Under the pieces are notes generated by a model. The model saw only the letters and a program-made list of their open reading frames with translations, was not told the origin of the DNA and ran no database searches. A program made the position numbers and the translations under genes. Source: Thalassotalea sp. 1_MG-2023 (lineage in GTDB: Bacteria; Pseudomonadota; Gammaproteobacteria; Enterobacterales; Alteromonadaceae). From it: a stretch of DNA of 64,000 nucleotides. Location of the stretch: NCBI RefSeq assembly GCF_030546745.1, contig NZ_JAUOPD010000005.1, positions 124,001-188,000 of the forward strand. Reading direction: 5' to 3'. Of the stretch, positions 1-9,930 are shown one piece after another (within the stretch, counting starts at the first letter, position 1; each line of letters begins with the position of its first letter).

Positions 1-845
1 AGCTCGCCTTTACGGATGTTCGTTTCGTACCAATTTCAGCGTTACGAGGCGATAACGTAGTTGAAGAAAGCGAGCATATGTCGTGGTACCCAGGTGCGAC
101 GCTAATGAAGCTTTTAAATACCGTGAATGTTGAAAATAACGACACATGTACTGAATTTAGATTCCAAGTGCAGTACGTAAACCGTCCAAATTTAAATTTC
201 AGAGGCTTTTCGGGTACTGTTGGTTCAGGTCATATCAGAGTGGGTGATGAGATTGTCGCCTTACCTTCTGGTAAGCAGTCGCGTATTAAGTCAATCGTCA
301 CCTTTGATGGTGATTTAGAACGTGCCGATAAAGGGGAGGCGGTAACGTTAACCCTCGAAGATGAAATAGACATCAGCCGCGGTGAAATGATCGTACGTAA
401 AGGCGCTGTTCCTTTAACGTCGAAAGAATTTAATGCTTCAGTTGTTTGGATGCATGAAGACGAACTTGAAACGGGCCGTGAGTATTACATTAAACATGGC
501 AGCAAGCTCACCACAGGTCATGTGTCTAATATTGCACATAAAATTAATGTTAACACGATGGAAACTACTGCCGTAAGCCAGTTAACCTTAAACGAAATTG
601 GTTCGGTTAGTTTTTCTGTCGCTGAGTCGTTACATTTTGACCCGTACTTAGAAAACCGTGCTACTGGTGCATTTATTATCATTGATCGATTGAGTAATAT
701 CACTGTAGGTGCAGGAATGATCACAGGGGCTGCAGAATCAGCAGATGATCATCAATTTAGTGAATTTGAAATGGAATTTAATGCCTTAGTACGTAAGCAT
801 TTCCCGCATTGGGGTGCTCGTGATATTGCTAAACTATTAAAGTAA
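1..845 (+). CDS. cysN: Sulfate adenylyltransferase subunit 1 (CysN), 3' part
   Basis: C-terminal part of the GTPase subunit of ATP sulfurylase, which with CysD makes adenosine 5'-phosphosulfate from ATP and sulfate. The reading frame is open from base 3, giving LAFTDVRFVPISALRGDNVVEE before the internal methionine at 78, so the gene starts upstream of the window. The visible part matches the end of the G domain (the ISALRGDNV segment, typical of EF-Tu-like GTPases) followed by the two beta-barrel domains (VGSGHIRVGDEIVALPSGK). It is the first of a co-directional sulfate-assimilation cluster with a transporter and cysC downstream. The P-loop lies outside the window and could not be inspected. 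Confidence 0.95.
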   Translation, partial: LAFTDVRFVPISALRGDNVVEESEHMSWYPGATLMKLLNTVNVENNDTCTEFRFQVQYVNRPNLNFRGFSGTVGSGHIRVGDEIVALPSGKQSRIKSIVTFDGDLERADKGEAVTLTLEDEIDISRGEMIVRKGAVPLTSKEFNASVVWMHEDELETGREYYIKHGSKLTTGHVSNIAHKINVNTMETTAVSQLTLNEIGSVSFSVAESLHFDPYLENRATGAFIIIDRLSNITVGAGMITGAAESADDHQFSEFEMEFNALVRKHFPHWGARDIAKLLK

Positions 846-956
846 ATCTCACTTACTTTTACTATGTTAGCTGCTTAACTTGCATACTTCACTTGCATAT
901 ACGTTAAGCAGCTGATAAACATTTCATATCATTTGCTGCTAAAGGACAAACATTAA

Positions 957-2684
957 ATGGTAGCATCACAATGGGCATTGATAGCTCTTTTCTGTTTAAC
1001 CTTTGCAGGGCTGATAAAGTATCAGCGCGTGCCTGAGCGTGTTTTTGCCTTGGCAATGATCACATGTTTAGGTTTTTCTTTTGTTGAAACAGATGATGTA
1101 TTAGCCAATGCAGTAAACCCAGGTTTGGTGACGTTAATATTACTTGTCTTGGCTTCTTTTTCTTTTGAACGTACCAGTATATTACGCCGTCTTTCTGCTG
1201 TGATGATCAACGGTAAACCGTTTATCTCAACAGTAAAAACGCTGGTGTATACTGCAATTGCTTCTGCGTTCATGAACAACACTGCCGTTGTTGCAGCACT
1301 GATCTCTACCATTAAAACTAATCGAGTGATCAACCCCGGAAAACTCTTACTACCGTTATCTTTTGCCGCTATTTTAGGTGGAACGCTCACATTAGTAGGT
1401 ACTTCAACGAATCTCATTGTTAACACCATGCTCATTGAGCAAGGGAATGAAAGCCTTGGCTTTTTTGATTTCACTGCCATTGGTATTGTTGCGTTAATCA
1501 TTTGTTTAGCGTTAATTCTCTTGAGGCAACACACCTTGCCTGATATGGAAGTTGAACAACTTAAAAACCCAGATTATTTACTAGAAGCGCGTGTTAGTAA
1601 CGACTCTAAAATGATAGGTCAAACAGTTGAAGAAAATGGTTTGCGAAGTTTAGACACGTTATTTTTAGTCGAAGTGATTCGAAATGGTAGGCTAATATCT
1701 CCAGTGGCACCTGATGAAGTGATTTTGCGCGGCGATAAACTTATTTTTACTGGTGATGTCTCGAAAGTTAAGGTGTTACAACAATTTGATGGTTTAACGC
1801 TATTTGCTGAGCAAGATGGCTTACTGAGAGATAACTTAACTGAGGTGTTAATTAAACCTGACTCAGCTGTGGTTGGTAAAACGTTAAAAAGAGCGGGCTT
1901 TCGTGCTAGATTTGATGCTGCAGTTGTGGCTGTTCGTCGTGAAGGTGCGGCGCTTTCAGGCAAATTAGGTTCATTGATTATTCAACCAGGCGATTTTCTT
2001 GTATTAGCCGTGGGGAATGACTTTAGTACACGTACTAACTTAAGTAAGAACTTTTACATTTTATCGGGACATCAACCAGATAATATGCTTTCTGGTTGGC
2101 GTGACTCGTTAACCGTTTTTGGTTTTATCGCTGCGGTCATGGCGTCAGTGCTAACAGAATTATCTTTATTAAAAGTGTTGATGTTTTACATCGCATTGTT
2201 GGTTTTTACTGGCTGCTTGACGGTTAATGAAATAAAGCGGCGTTTCCCGCTAGAAATTTGGATGATAGTACTAGGAGCGCTTACGTTAGCGAAAGCGCTT
2301 GAATCCAGTGGCGTGGCGTTATTATTAGCAAATTATATTGAACATTTACTTGCTGGGCAGAGCGCTTATATTACGTTGATTGTTATCTTTGTGGTTACGC
2401 TGTTAATCACAGAACTAGTGACTAACAGTGCCGCAGCTGCGCTTATTTTCCCTATTGCTTATAATATTGCATTAGGTCTAGGAGTTAGTCCATTACCCTT
2501 CGTGTTAGCTGTTGCGTTTGCCGCAAGTGGTAGCTTCATTAGCCCCTTTGGCTACCAAACCAATGTTATGGTTTATAATGCGGGTAATTATAAGTTACTT
2601 GATGTGGTGAAATTTGGCGTGCCTGTTTCATTGGCTTATTCCATTGTCGTGTTAACTTTGTTACCTACTTTCTTTCCTTTTTAA
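957..2684 (+). CDS. SLC13-family (DASS) permease with RCK/TrkA-C domains, probable sulfate transporter
   Basis: A 575-residue membrane protein with two hydrophobic halves (about residues 1-190 and 375-575) around a soluble middle of about 175 residues. That middle holds two TrkA-C-like repeats, recognised by MIGQTVEENGLRSLDTLFLVEV and VVGKTLKRAGFRARFDAAVVAV. The signatures NNTAVVAALI in the first half and TNSAAAALIFPIA in the second are typical of the SLC13 anion symporters. It lies between cysN and cysC with the same orientation, and such permeases are common in sulfate operons, so sulfate is the likely substrate by context. A good ribosome-binding site (AAAGGA) precedes the ATG. Confidence 0.85.
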   Translation: MVASQWALIALFCLTFAGLIKYQRVPERVFALAMITCLGFSFVETDDVLANAVNPGLVTLILLVLASFSFERTSILRRLSAVMINGKPFISTVKTLVYTAIASAFMNNTAVVAALISTIKTNRVINPGKLLLPLSFAAILGGTLTLVGTSTNLIVNTMLIEQGNESLGFFDFTAIGIVALIICLALILLRQHTLPDMEVEQLKNPDYLLEARVSNDSKMIGQTVEENGLRSLDTLFLVEVIRNGRLISPVAPDEVILRGDKLIFTGDVSKVKVLQQFDGLTLFAEQDGLLRDNLTEVLIKPDSAVVGKTLKRAGFRARFDAAVVAVRREGAALSGKLGSLIIQPGDFLVLAVGNDFSTRTNLSKNFYILSGHQPDNMLSGWRDSLTVFGFIAAVMASVLTELSLLKVLMFYIALLVFTGCLTVNEIKRRFPLEIWMIVLGALTLAKALESSGVALLLANYIEHLLAGQSAYITLIVIFVVTLLITELVTNSAAAALIFPIAYNIALGLGVSPLPFVLAVAFAASGSFISPFGYQTNVMVYNAGNYKLLDVVKFGVPVSLAYSIVVLTLLPTFFPF

Positions 2685-2700
2685 CGTGAGATACCTCTAA

Positions 2701-3309
2701 ATGAAAACTGAAAATACCGTTTGGCATCAACAACAAATAAATAAGGTACAACGGGCTAATATTAAAAAACAACGTCCTTGTTTATTATGGTATACCGGTT
2801 TAAGCGGGTCAGGAAAATCAACAGTTGCAAATGCCGTGGATGCGTTGTTGTTTGAGCGTCAATGTCATACGTATTTGCTTGATGGTGATAACGTACGCCA
2901 TGGCTTGAACGGTGATTTATCTTTTAGCGATCAAGATCGCATTGAAAATATTCGCCGGATTAGTGAAGTGTCAAAGTTGTTTGTTGATGCGGGGTTAATT
3001 GTCTCTACTGCGTTTATTTCTCCTTTTGCGTCAGATAGAAAAATGGCACGTGAAAAACTAGCAACAGGTGAATTCCTAGAGGTGTATATTGATACACCGA
3101 TTAGTGTCTGTGAGCAACGTGATCCAAAAGGCTTGTATAAAAAAGCTCGCGCCGGAGAAATAAAAGACTTTACCGGCATTGACTCTGATTATGATATCCC
3201 ATCGGCACCGGAAATACATATTAAAACGGCAGAATTGACAATCGTTGAATGTGCCCAACAAATTGTACAATTTTTAGAAGACAACCATTATATTTCAACA
3301 GGTTCATAA
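2701..3309 (+). CDS. cysC: Adenylyl-sulfate kinase CysC
   Basis: Phosphorylates adenosine 5'-phosphosulfate to PAPS, the second activation step of sulfate assimilation. The 202-residue length is normal for the family. The P-loop GLSGSGKST is at residues 33-41, followed by LDGDNVRHGLNGDLSFS, the APS-binding signature, and by FISPFASDR. The product PAPS is normally reduced by CysH, which is not in the window. The stop codon overlaps the start of the next gene by one base (TAATG), so the two are likely translationally coupled. Confidence 0.96.
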   Translation: MKTENTVWHQQQINKVQRANIKKQRPCLLWYTGLSGSGKSTVANAVDALLFERQCHTYLLDGDNVRHGLNGDLSFSDQDRIENIRRISEVSKLFVDAGLIVSTAFISPFASDRKMAREKLATGEFLEVYIDTPISVCEQRDPKGLYKKARAGEIKDFTGIDSDYDIPSAPEIHIKTAELTIVECAQQIVQFLEDNHYISTGS

Positions 3310-4265
3310 TGCATTACGATATTTTTAATGGCGATGCCGATGGTATTATTTCATTAGTACAATTACGTCTCGCTAACCCTAAAGAAAGTACGTTAATAAC
3401 AGGTGTTAAACGCGATATTAGTTTGTTAAAACATGTAGACGTTGCAAAAGCTCATTCAGTAACTGTTTTAGATATTTCGATGGAAAAAAACATTGAAGCT
3501 CTGAATGAATTGCTAGCAAATAACGTGACAGTTTTTTATGCTGATCATCATCGTCCAGGTTCAATTCCAACTTCCGATTACTTATCTGCGCATATAGATA
3601 CTGACGCAAATACTTGTACGGCGTTAATTGTTAATCAATATTTGAATCAGCAATTTCCACTGTGGGCGATAACAGCCGCTTATGGTGATAATATGCTAGA
3701 TGCTGCACAAGCGTTGTCAGATGAACTTAACCTTTCAACAAATGAACGTGACCAATTAAAACGTTTTGGTATTTATATAAACTATAATGGTTATGGTAGT
3801 TCACTCGAAGATTTACACTTTACTCCTGAACAACTGTTTAGTGAATTGGTAAAATATTCAAACCCTTTTGATATTATTAACCAACCAGGTTCTGTTTTTT
3901 CTCAATTAGAGCAAGCTTATCATCAAGATATGGCAAATGCGGAACAGGCGAAAGTGCTTGCTGATACTGATGTTTGCAAGGTTATCGAATTACCAGACGA
4001 AGCGTGGTCAAGGCGCGTAAGTGGTGTACTAGGGAATGAACTTGCAAATAAAACACCTAATAAGGCACATGCTGTATTTACCCTTAACCTTGATAACACG
4101 TATACTGTAAGCTTAAGAGCGCCATTAACTAACAAACAAGGTGCTGGTGATATTTGTGCGCGTTTTGCAACTGGTGGTGGCAGAGCAGCTGCGGCAGGAA
4201 TTAATCAGTTATCAGCGGAAAACGTTAACGCGTTTGTCACAGCAATTAGCGATTATTATCGTTAA
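3309..4265 (+). CDS. DHH/DHHA1-family phosphoesterase
   Basis: A 318-residue protein of the DHH phosphoesterase superfamily. The N-terminal metal-binding motif is NGDADG (about residues 7-12), the family-naming DHH is in FYADHHRPG, and the C-terminal DHHA1 substrate-binding motif is ATGGGRAAAAGI. Family members hydrolyse small nucleotides such as pAp, nano-RNA or cyclic dinucleotides. The start at 3309 overlaps the cysC stop (TAATG); a longer reading frame from 3249 exists but would run back inside cysC. Because PAPS reduction releases pAp, a pAp phosphatase role would fit this position, but that is an inference from neighbourhood; the sequence is not a close match to canonical NrnA. Confidence 0.82.
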   Translation: MHYDIFNGDADGIISLVQLRLANPKESTLITGVKRDISLLKHVDVAKAHSVTVLDISMEKNIEALNELLANNVTVFYADHHRPGSIPTSDYLSAHIDTDANTCTALIVNQYLNQQFPLWAITAAYGDNMLDAAQALSDELNLSTNERDQLKRFGIYINYNGYGSSLEDLHFTPEQLFSELVKYSNPFDIINQPGSVFSQLEQAYHQDMANAEQAKVLADTDVCKVIELPDEAWSRRVSGVLGNELANKTPNKAHAVFTLNLDNTYTVSLRAPLTNKQGAGDICARFATGGGRAAAAGINQLSAENVNAFVTAISDYYR

Positions 4266-4294
4266 GATATAGACTTTTATACAAAGGGGAAGTA

Positions 4295-5308
4295 ATGAAG
4301 TTATTAATTACAGGTGGCACGGGCTATATTGGCAGCCATACAGTTGTTGAATTATTATCTTTAGGACATGATGTTGTTATTGTTGATAATTTAGTTAACT
4401 CATCGGAACTTGTTTTATCCCGCATTGAGAAAATAACCGGTAAAATGCCGCAATTTGTTAAAGCCGATATATGCGATCGCGATGCCTTAAATGATATTTT
4501 TTCGACGTATAAGCCTGAGGCTGTTGTGCATTTTGCTGGGTTAAAAGCCGTTGGTGAGTCAAATGATATTCCGCTGAGTTATTACCATAATAATGTTACA
4601 GGTTCAGTGGTTTTATTTGAGGTGATGGCAGCTCATAATGTTAAAAACCTTGTGTTTAGTTCTTCTGCTACTGTTTATGGTGAAAATAATGTATCACCAT
4701 TAGATGAAACAATGGCGACTTCAGCAACTAATCCTTACGGCCGTACTAAGTTAATGATCGAAGAGATCTTATTTGATTTAGCCAAAAGCGACTCAGATTG
4801 GTCGATAATTAATTTACGATATTTTAATCCTATTGGGGCACATCAATCAGGGCTAATTGGTGAAGATCCTAATGATATTCCAAATAATTTACTGCCTTAT
4901 GTTTCTCAGGTGGCGATTGGTCGTTTAGCACAATTACAAGTGTTTGGGGACGATTATAATACACCTGATGGAACAGGTGTTCGCGACTATATTCATGTGG
5001 TTGACTTAGCGTTAGGGCATATTAAAGCTTTGGAAACATTAGCAACTCTTTCAGGTTGCCAAGCGATTAATCTTGGCACTGGCAACGGTACTTCGGTTTT
5101 ACAAATAGTTGATGGTTTTAGCCATATCAGTGGTACAAAAGTTCCTTTTAAAATTGTTCCTCGACGTGCAGGCGATATTGCAACCGTATATGCAAATGCA
5201 GCGTTGGCTAAAGATGTGCTAGGTTGGCAAGCTGAACGAAATTTAACTGAAATGCTAGAAGATACTTGGCGTTGGCAGTCTACAAATCCACAAGGTTATA
5301 CTGAATAG
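4295..5308 (+). CDS. galE: UDP-glucose 4-epimerase GalE
   Basis: Interconverts UDP-glucose and UDP-galactose for cell-surface polysaccharide synthesis. The 337-residue protein is full length. The NAD-binding GGTGYIGSH is at residues 7-15, the catalytic SSSATVYG and NPYGRTK (YxxxK) are present, and the C-terminal substrate loop RRAGDIATVYA is intact. A clear AGGGGA ribosome-binding site precedes the ATG. It is co-directional with the cys genes, 29 bases after the DHH gene, and ends at a strong hairpin terminator. Confidence 0.96.
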   Translation: MKLLITGGTGYIGSHTVVELLSLGHDVVIVDNLVNSSELVLSRIEKITGKMPQFVKADICDRDALNDIFSTYKPEAVVHFAGLKAVGESNDIPLSYYHNNVTGSVVLFEVMAAHNVKNLVFSSSATVYGENNVSPLDETMATSATNPYGRTKLMIEEILFDLAKSDSDWSIINLRYFNPIGAHQSGLIGEDPNDIPNNLLPYVSQVAIGRLAQLQVFGDDYNTPDGTGVRDYIHVVDLALGHIKALETLATLSGCQAINLGTGNGTSVLQIVDGFSHISGTKVPFKIVPRRAGDIATVYANAALAKDVLGWQAERNLTEMLEDTWRWQSTNPQGYTE

Positions 5309-5326
5309 CCACAGTTAAGTTTGCAT

Positions 5327-5355
5327 AAAAAAAAGCCGCTATGCGGCTTTTTTTT
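5327..5355. terminator. Bidirectional rho-independent terminator between galE and the EAL-HDOD gene
   Basis: A perfect stem (A-rich arm then AGCCGC, loop TAT, GCGGCT then T-run) lies between two convergent genes. It has an A-run on one side and a T-run on the other, so it can terminate both. Confidence 0.92.
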
Positions 5356-5368
5356 ATGATAGTTCTCG

Positions 5369-6589
5369 TTAAGCCGATAACTGACATTGCTCATCAGCCC
5401 AAGCAATTGCTTCATGGTAACTTTCTAAAACAGGTTCTTTCTTTAAACCTAATTTTTCCATCACGGAATTGGTTTTTTCCCAGTTGGCGTGTTCAATTTG
5501 TTCAACAAGGATCACTAAGGCTGCAAGTACACCTTTTTTGGTGATTAGCGCATCCTTTATTTCTTGAGCCAATGGTAGCTTATCCATGATGCTCGATAGC
5601 TCTTCATCAAGTATTGCATCAATTAAGGATAATAACCCCGTTAAGAAAGCTATTGAGGTATCTATAGGGGCATTGATATCTTTTGAGACCATTTCACAAA
5701 ATTTTGCGCGTGTCATGGCTGCATTAATTAACTCATTAGGTTTATCGGGATTGACATTAGTTGCAAATAATAACCCTAGAAAACGTTTTAATTCACCTGA
5801 GCCTAAGGTGACCAACGCTTGCTTAATCGTTGATATTTCATTGCGACGTTTAAAGATAGCAGAATTTGCATAACGTAATAGTTTATAAGACAGGGTTACA
5901 TCACGTTCAAATACATCGGTAATAGCGCCAAGATCGAGCTCTGGCTTTGATGTTTCATAGAGGAGTTCAGCCATTGCCATTTGTGATGGAGACAATGACT
6001 TAGTTTTTATCATCTCTGGTTTAGCAAAGAAGAAGCCTTGAAAAAGTTCAAAACCAAGTTCTTGTGCTTGGTGGTACTCTTCGTGAGTCTCGACTTTTTC
6101 AGCAAGTAATTGAATATGGTCATGGGATGCAATCGCAACTTTGATCTGCTTAATTTGTTCAATGCTTGTGGTTTGCCAATCAATTTTAATGATCTTTATA
6201 AAAGGGTAAAAATGGGCCCAAACATTTTGATGCTCATAATCATCTAATGCAAGGGTGTAACCTTTTTCAAATAACGATTTACAAAGTGCTAACAGTTTTT
6301 TCCCTGGTTTTATGGTTTCTAATATTTCAACAACGACTTCTTCCGGTGTTAGCATCTCAGGGAGGCCTTTGCTGAGTGTTTCCAACGTAAAATTAATAAA
6401 TGCGGGTTTTTTGCCTGTAAACTCGGCGATCCCCATGTTGAATTTGCTAGCATCAATCATCTTACTGGTAGCTTCATCACCATCGATATCAGGGAAAACA
6501 TTGTTTATGTTGTCACGAAAAAGCAACTCATAAGCAAATAACTGTTTTTCTTTATCTAAGATAGGTTGGCGAGCCGCGTAAAAATACAT
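5369..6589 (-). CDS. EAL-HDOD (YuxH-type) signalling protein
   Basis: A 406-residue protein with an N-terminal EAL-like domain (MYFYAARQPIL, YELLFRD, LALDDYEHQN, LLAEKVETHEEY, FELFQGFFFAKPE) and a C-terminal HDOD domain (LSYKLLRYANSAIF, IKQALVTLGSGELKRFL). In this family the EAL domain is usually degenerate and binds rather than cleaves c-di-GMP; here DDFG is DDYE, consistent with loss of activity. I chose the start at 6589 because MYFYAARQPIL is the usual family N-terminus and AGGAAA sits just upstream; an upstream in-frame start at 6706 would add 39 unconserved residues. Likely a c-di-GMP or stress-linked regulator of motility or cell cycle; the partner is unknown. Confidence 0.88.
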   Translation of the reverse strand: MYFYAARQPILDKEKQLFAYELLFRDNINNVFPDIDGDEATSKMIDASKFNMGIAEFTGKKPAFINFTLETLSKGLPEMLTPEEVVVEILETIKPGKKLLALCKSLFEKGYTLALDDYEHQNVWAHFYPFIKIIKIDWQTTSIEQIKQIKVAIASHDHIQLLAEKVETHEEYHQAQELGFELFQGFFFAKPEMIKTKSLSPSQMAMAELLYETSKPELDLGAITDVFERDVTLSYKLLRYANSAIFKRRNEISTIKQALVTLGSGELKRFLGLLFATNVNPDKPNELINAAMTRAKFCEMVSKDINAPIDTSIAFLTGLLSLIDAILDEELSSIMDKLPLAQEIKDALITKKGVLAALVILVEQIEHANWEKTNSVMEKLGLKKEPVLESYHEAIAWADEQCQLSA

Positions 6590-6959
6590 AAAGTTTCCTG
6601 CACACTTATTTACTACGAATATAGGAGAATTACCGTTGAATTTCATCATTTTTATTCCAATTTGATGAAATAGCTTGTTCCAAGAGAAAATTTTATACTT
6701 TTTCACACTCTTTGATTATATCTGTTATTAATCTAATTAATAATATCTAAAGTGAATGGCTGCGTTTTTAAGTGGCTGGGGTAGGTTATAGCTAAGAATG
6801 TAGATAGCAAACATTATTTTACATTACAGTGATTTTACATCATTGAAGCAAGGCAAGAAAACAGCGTCAGATCGAAGTGCAACATTTTATGATAAACTCG
6901 ATTTATACTTTTTTGAATAAGTTGGACAAACTCTTTTATTAATCGTAACCAAGTAACTA
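6590..6959. other. Intergenic region upstream of the EAL-HDOD gene
   Basis: AT-rich spacer between the EAL-HDOD start and the terminator of the TonB receptor gene. It must hold the promoter of the EAL-HDOD gene. I see no conserved reading frame, RNA gene or clear repeat in it. Confidence 0.5.
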
Positions 6960-6987
6960 AAAAGGCTCGGTAAATACCGAGCCTTTT
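6960..6987. terminator. Rho-independent terminator of the large TonB receptor gene
   Basis: Perfect 12-bp inverted repeat AAAAGGCTCGGT / ACCGAGCCTTTT with the loop AAAT, 20 bases beyond the stop of the minus-strand receptor gene. Confidence 0.92.
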
Positions 6988-7007
6988 GCTATTCAAGTTT
7001 AATTGAA

Positions 7008-9887
7008 TTAGAACTTGTAGTTAACACCTAACGTTAGACGTTGGCCAAATAGGTCATAGTAAGCACCTTGGTCATACGAATATGGGTTTGCAGGTGGTTC
7101 ACGGTCAAATAAGTTTAAGATACCGGCACGAACTTCAAAATCATCAGTTACCATGTAACGTGATGTTAGATCCCAAGTCATATAAGAAGGAATCTCATTG
7201 TAGTCGTTTTGTTCAGCATCCCACTCGTTGTTACCAACCGTAGCATGACGATAGTTAGCACTTAATGTCATTGATAAATCACCGTTAGTGTAGTTACCTA
7301 CAAAACGTGCTTTCCAACGTGGACGAGCTTGCTCACCGTGTGAATAATCAGCATCTTCAGCAAAACCAGTATCGTTAAAGTTACGCTCATCTAAGTAAGT
7401 CGCAATTAAACGTGGTTTGAATGTACCGAACTCAGTATCTAGTGTATAAGCGATTTCAATATCTGCACCACTAATGTCACTTGACGCTGAGTTAATTGGT
7501 TTTTGATCGAAGTTATCAATTTCAAATGTACCAGCAGTACGTTGTAATAAACCACAGTATAAGTTTTCTAAAGACTCTGATTCATAACACTTGTTAACAA
7601 TTGTAGCTGCTGAAGGGTAGTTGATCTCGTCTTCTAAATCGAATTTCCAGTAATCAACTGTAATACCTAAACCGTCAGCCCAAGCTGGGTTATAAACAAA
7701 ACCAATTGTAACGTCATCTGCTTTTTCGTTAAATAGATCTTGGTTACCTAAGATGAAGCCCGAGTGGTTAGTACGTCTCCAGTCTTCACTTGCTTCCCAA
7801 CCTACAGGGATACCAGCTGCACGACAGTTTTTCTCGATGTTGGCTTGTTTCTCAACAGGTGCGTTATCGATTGCACCTTGGCCACATGGATCAGCGAAGC
7901 TAGCAAATGTTTGGCCTTTTGGCGCAAATAATTCAGATACGTTTGGCGCGCGCACTGAGCGTGACATATTGGCACGGAAACGAAGTTCATCGTTCAGTAC
8001 ATAGTTTAAGCCTATTTTCCAAGCGCTATCATCACCTGTAGAAGAATAATCCATGTAACGATATGCTAATTCTAAGTAAATTTCTTTAGCAAAAGATGTT
8101 TCAGCAATTAATGGTACAGAAATTTCCGCTGCTAATTCAGTTACGTCAAATTCACCTTGTAATGCATCACTTTGGTTACCGAAAATTAACCCTTGTTGCA
8201 TTGCAGCATCAGGAGTTGTTTTTGCTTTTTCTTCACGGTATTCAGCAGTGAATGCACTAGCCACTGGACCAGCCGGTAATTCAAATAAATCACCAGAAAC
8301 AGTAAAACCAAGTGACATTTGATCAACACTTGCTTGACGTTGTGCTTTTGTTGAAACATACGCAAGTGCTTCTTCAGAAGCTAAGCCTTCACCCCAAAGG
8401 TTTAAAGGAGAACAGCCAGAAAGAGCACCGACTACATCGCCGTCGTCATTTCTATCAGCACAAACAATGTCACCATTCCACATAACTGCATCAAGCGCGT
8501 TATCAAAATGTTCAGTGATCATTTCACCATGCCAAGTAGTATCTTGTGTTACTTGACCCTTTTGGATGTATGCATCATACGCCCAGTTGTCGTTTATTAA
8601 ACCTTCAAAGCTTAATGCAGCACGAACAGTAGTACGATCTTGGTCATATTTACGGTTACCTAAACCATCAGTGGTTAAGTAAGCGTAGAATGCAGGAACA
8701 CCACGTTCAGCAAAGAAGTCTTGGTTAGCTTGACTGAAGAATGCGTTGTCAGCTTGTAATACTTTGGCATGGAATGCTGGTGAAGATTCACCATACGCAG
8801 ATGTATCAGCATATATCATTTCAAAGTTCATGCTATGGTTATCATTGATTTCATAGCTATAGTTTAACGCAACATTTAAACGCTCTAATGGCGTACGTAA
8901 ATAGTCATGTTTTGCAAAGTGGTAACCATCACCGTCACCAATAAAGTAGTTTGTATTACGGTTACCAGGAGAAGAACTTGCTGGTAGAGTACCATTTTGC
9001 TCGAAAGTACGAATTGAACCATCATTTGCAAAAATGTAGTGACCGTCAGGCATGAAGAAATCACCTGTTGGTGAATAGTAACCTAAGCGGTACTGACCGT
9101 AGCCATTTTGATATACTGAACGCTCTGGGATACCGTCTTCATTGTTCACGTTATCAACGTTAGCAAAGGTAACTGGGCCATTTACCATGTAATCACGATC
9201 TAAAGCGCGTAATTGGTCTTGCTTTGCGTATGAAATGTTAGCAATAAAGCTACTTCTCTCACCTTCGTCACCGAAAGTTAATGACATATATTCTTCGTCA
9301 CCACCGTCTTCGAATGGACGTGTAGTAGAAGCGTCAATAGCGATACCATCAAATGATTTTTTAGTGATAATGTTCACAACACCAGCAACAGCGTCAGAAC
9401 CATAAACCGCAGAAGCACCACCAGTCGTGATCTCCATACGTTCTACCATCGCTGTAGGGATATTGTTTAAATCAACTGCAGAAGCACCTGGAGCACCAGC
9501 AACGAAACGACGTCCGTTTACAAGTACTAGTGTTTTTGAACTACCTAAACCACGTAAATCTGTGTTGTTCAGACCACTTGCGAAGATAGTGTTGTTAGTT
9601 GTTTCAGGAGAAAGGCCAACAGATGAGTTAGGCATTTCATTTAATAAATCAGCTACGTTAGTGATACCTGCGTTGATTAACATATCACCGCTGATCACTG
9701 TAACTGGTGTCGGTGCTAATTCACCGATACGTTTGATTTTAGAACCCGTAACCTGGATGCGTTCTACTTGTTCTTCTTCGTTTTGTTCTTCAGCAGCAAA
9801 TGCTGAGTTAAACGGTAACGCAGAAGCAGCACCAAAAGCTAAAGCAATTTTTATTGCTTTGCTAACTCTAGAGTTATTCATATTCAT
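7008..9887 (-). CDS. TonB-dependent outer-membrane receptor, large Alteromonadales type
   Basis: A 959-residue outer-membrane receptor. It has a signal peptide (about residues 1-31, ending NSAFA), a TonB box region (ERIQVTGSKIKRI), a plug domain with VLVNGRRFV and GGASAVYGSDAVAGVVNIITKK, and a long beta-barrel ending in the typical aromatic C-terminus (LTLGVNYKF). Such receptors import large nutrients with energy from TonB-ExbBD; the substrate cannot be read from sequence. It stands alone with its own terminator and a palindrome just before the gene. It closely resembles the abundant polymer- or peptide-uptake receptors of Colwellia and Pseudoalteromonas. Confidence 0.92.
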   Translation of the reverse strand: MNMNNSRVSKAIKIALAFGAASALPFNSAFAAEEQNEEEQVERIQVTGSKIKRIGELAPTPVTVISGDMLINAGITNVADLLNEMPNSSVGLSPETTNNTIFASGLNNTDLRGLGSSKTLVLVNGRRFVAGAPGASAVDLNNIPTAMVERMEITTGGASAVYGSDAVAGVVNIITKKSFDGIAIDASTTRPFEDGGDEEYMSLTFGDEGERSSFIANISYAKQDQLRALDRDYMVNGPVTFANVDNVNNEDGIPERSVYQNGYGQYRLGYYSPTGDFFMPDGHYIFANDGSIRTFEQNGTLPASSSPGNRNTNYFIGDGDGYHFAKHDYLRTPLERLNVALNYSYEINDNHSMNFEMIYADTSAYGESSPAFHAKVLQADNAFFSQANQDFFAERGVPAFYAYLTTDGLGNRKYDQDRTTVRAALSFEGLINDNWAYDAYIQKGQVTQDTTWHGEMITEHFDNALDAVMWNGDIVCADRNDDGDVVGALSGCSPLNLWGEGLASEEALAYVSTKAQRQASVDQMSLGFTVSGDLFELPAGPVASAFTAEYREEKAKTTPDAAMQQGLIFGNQSDALQGEFDVTELAAEISVPLIAETSFAKEIYLELAYRYMDYSSTGDDSAWKIGLNYVLNDELRFRANMSRSVRAPNVSELFAPKGQTFASFADPCGQGAIDNAPVEKQANIEKNCRAAGIPVGWEASEDWRRTNHSGFILGNQDLFNEKADDVTIGFVYNPAWADGLGITVDYWKFDLEDEINYPSAATIVNKCYESESLENLYCGLLQRTAGTFEIDNFDQKPINSASSDISGADIEIAYTLDTEFGTFKPRLIATYLDERNFNDTGFAEDADYSHGEQARPRWKARFVGNYTNGDLSMTLSANYRHATVGNNEWDAEQNDYNEIPSYMTWDLTSRYMVTDDFEVRAGILNLFDREPPANPYSYDQGAYYDLFGQRLTLGVNYKF

Positions 9888-9930
9888 TCCCTATTTGTAA
9901 GTAATTATGCATCTCAATTTTATTATTAAG

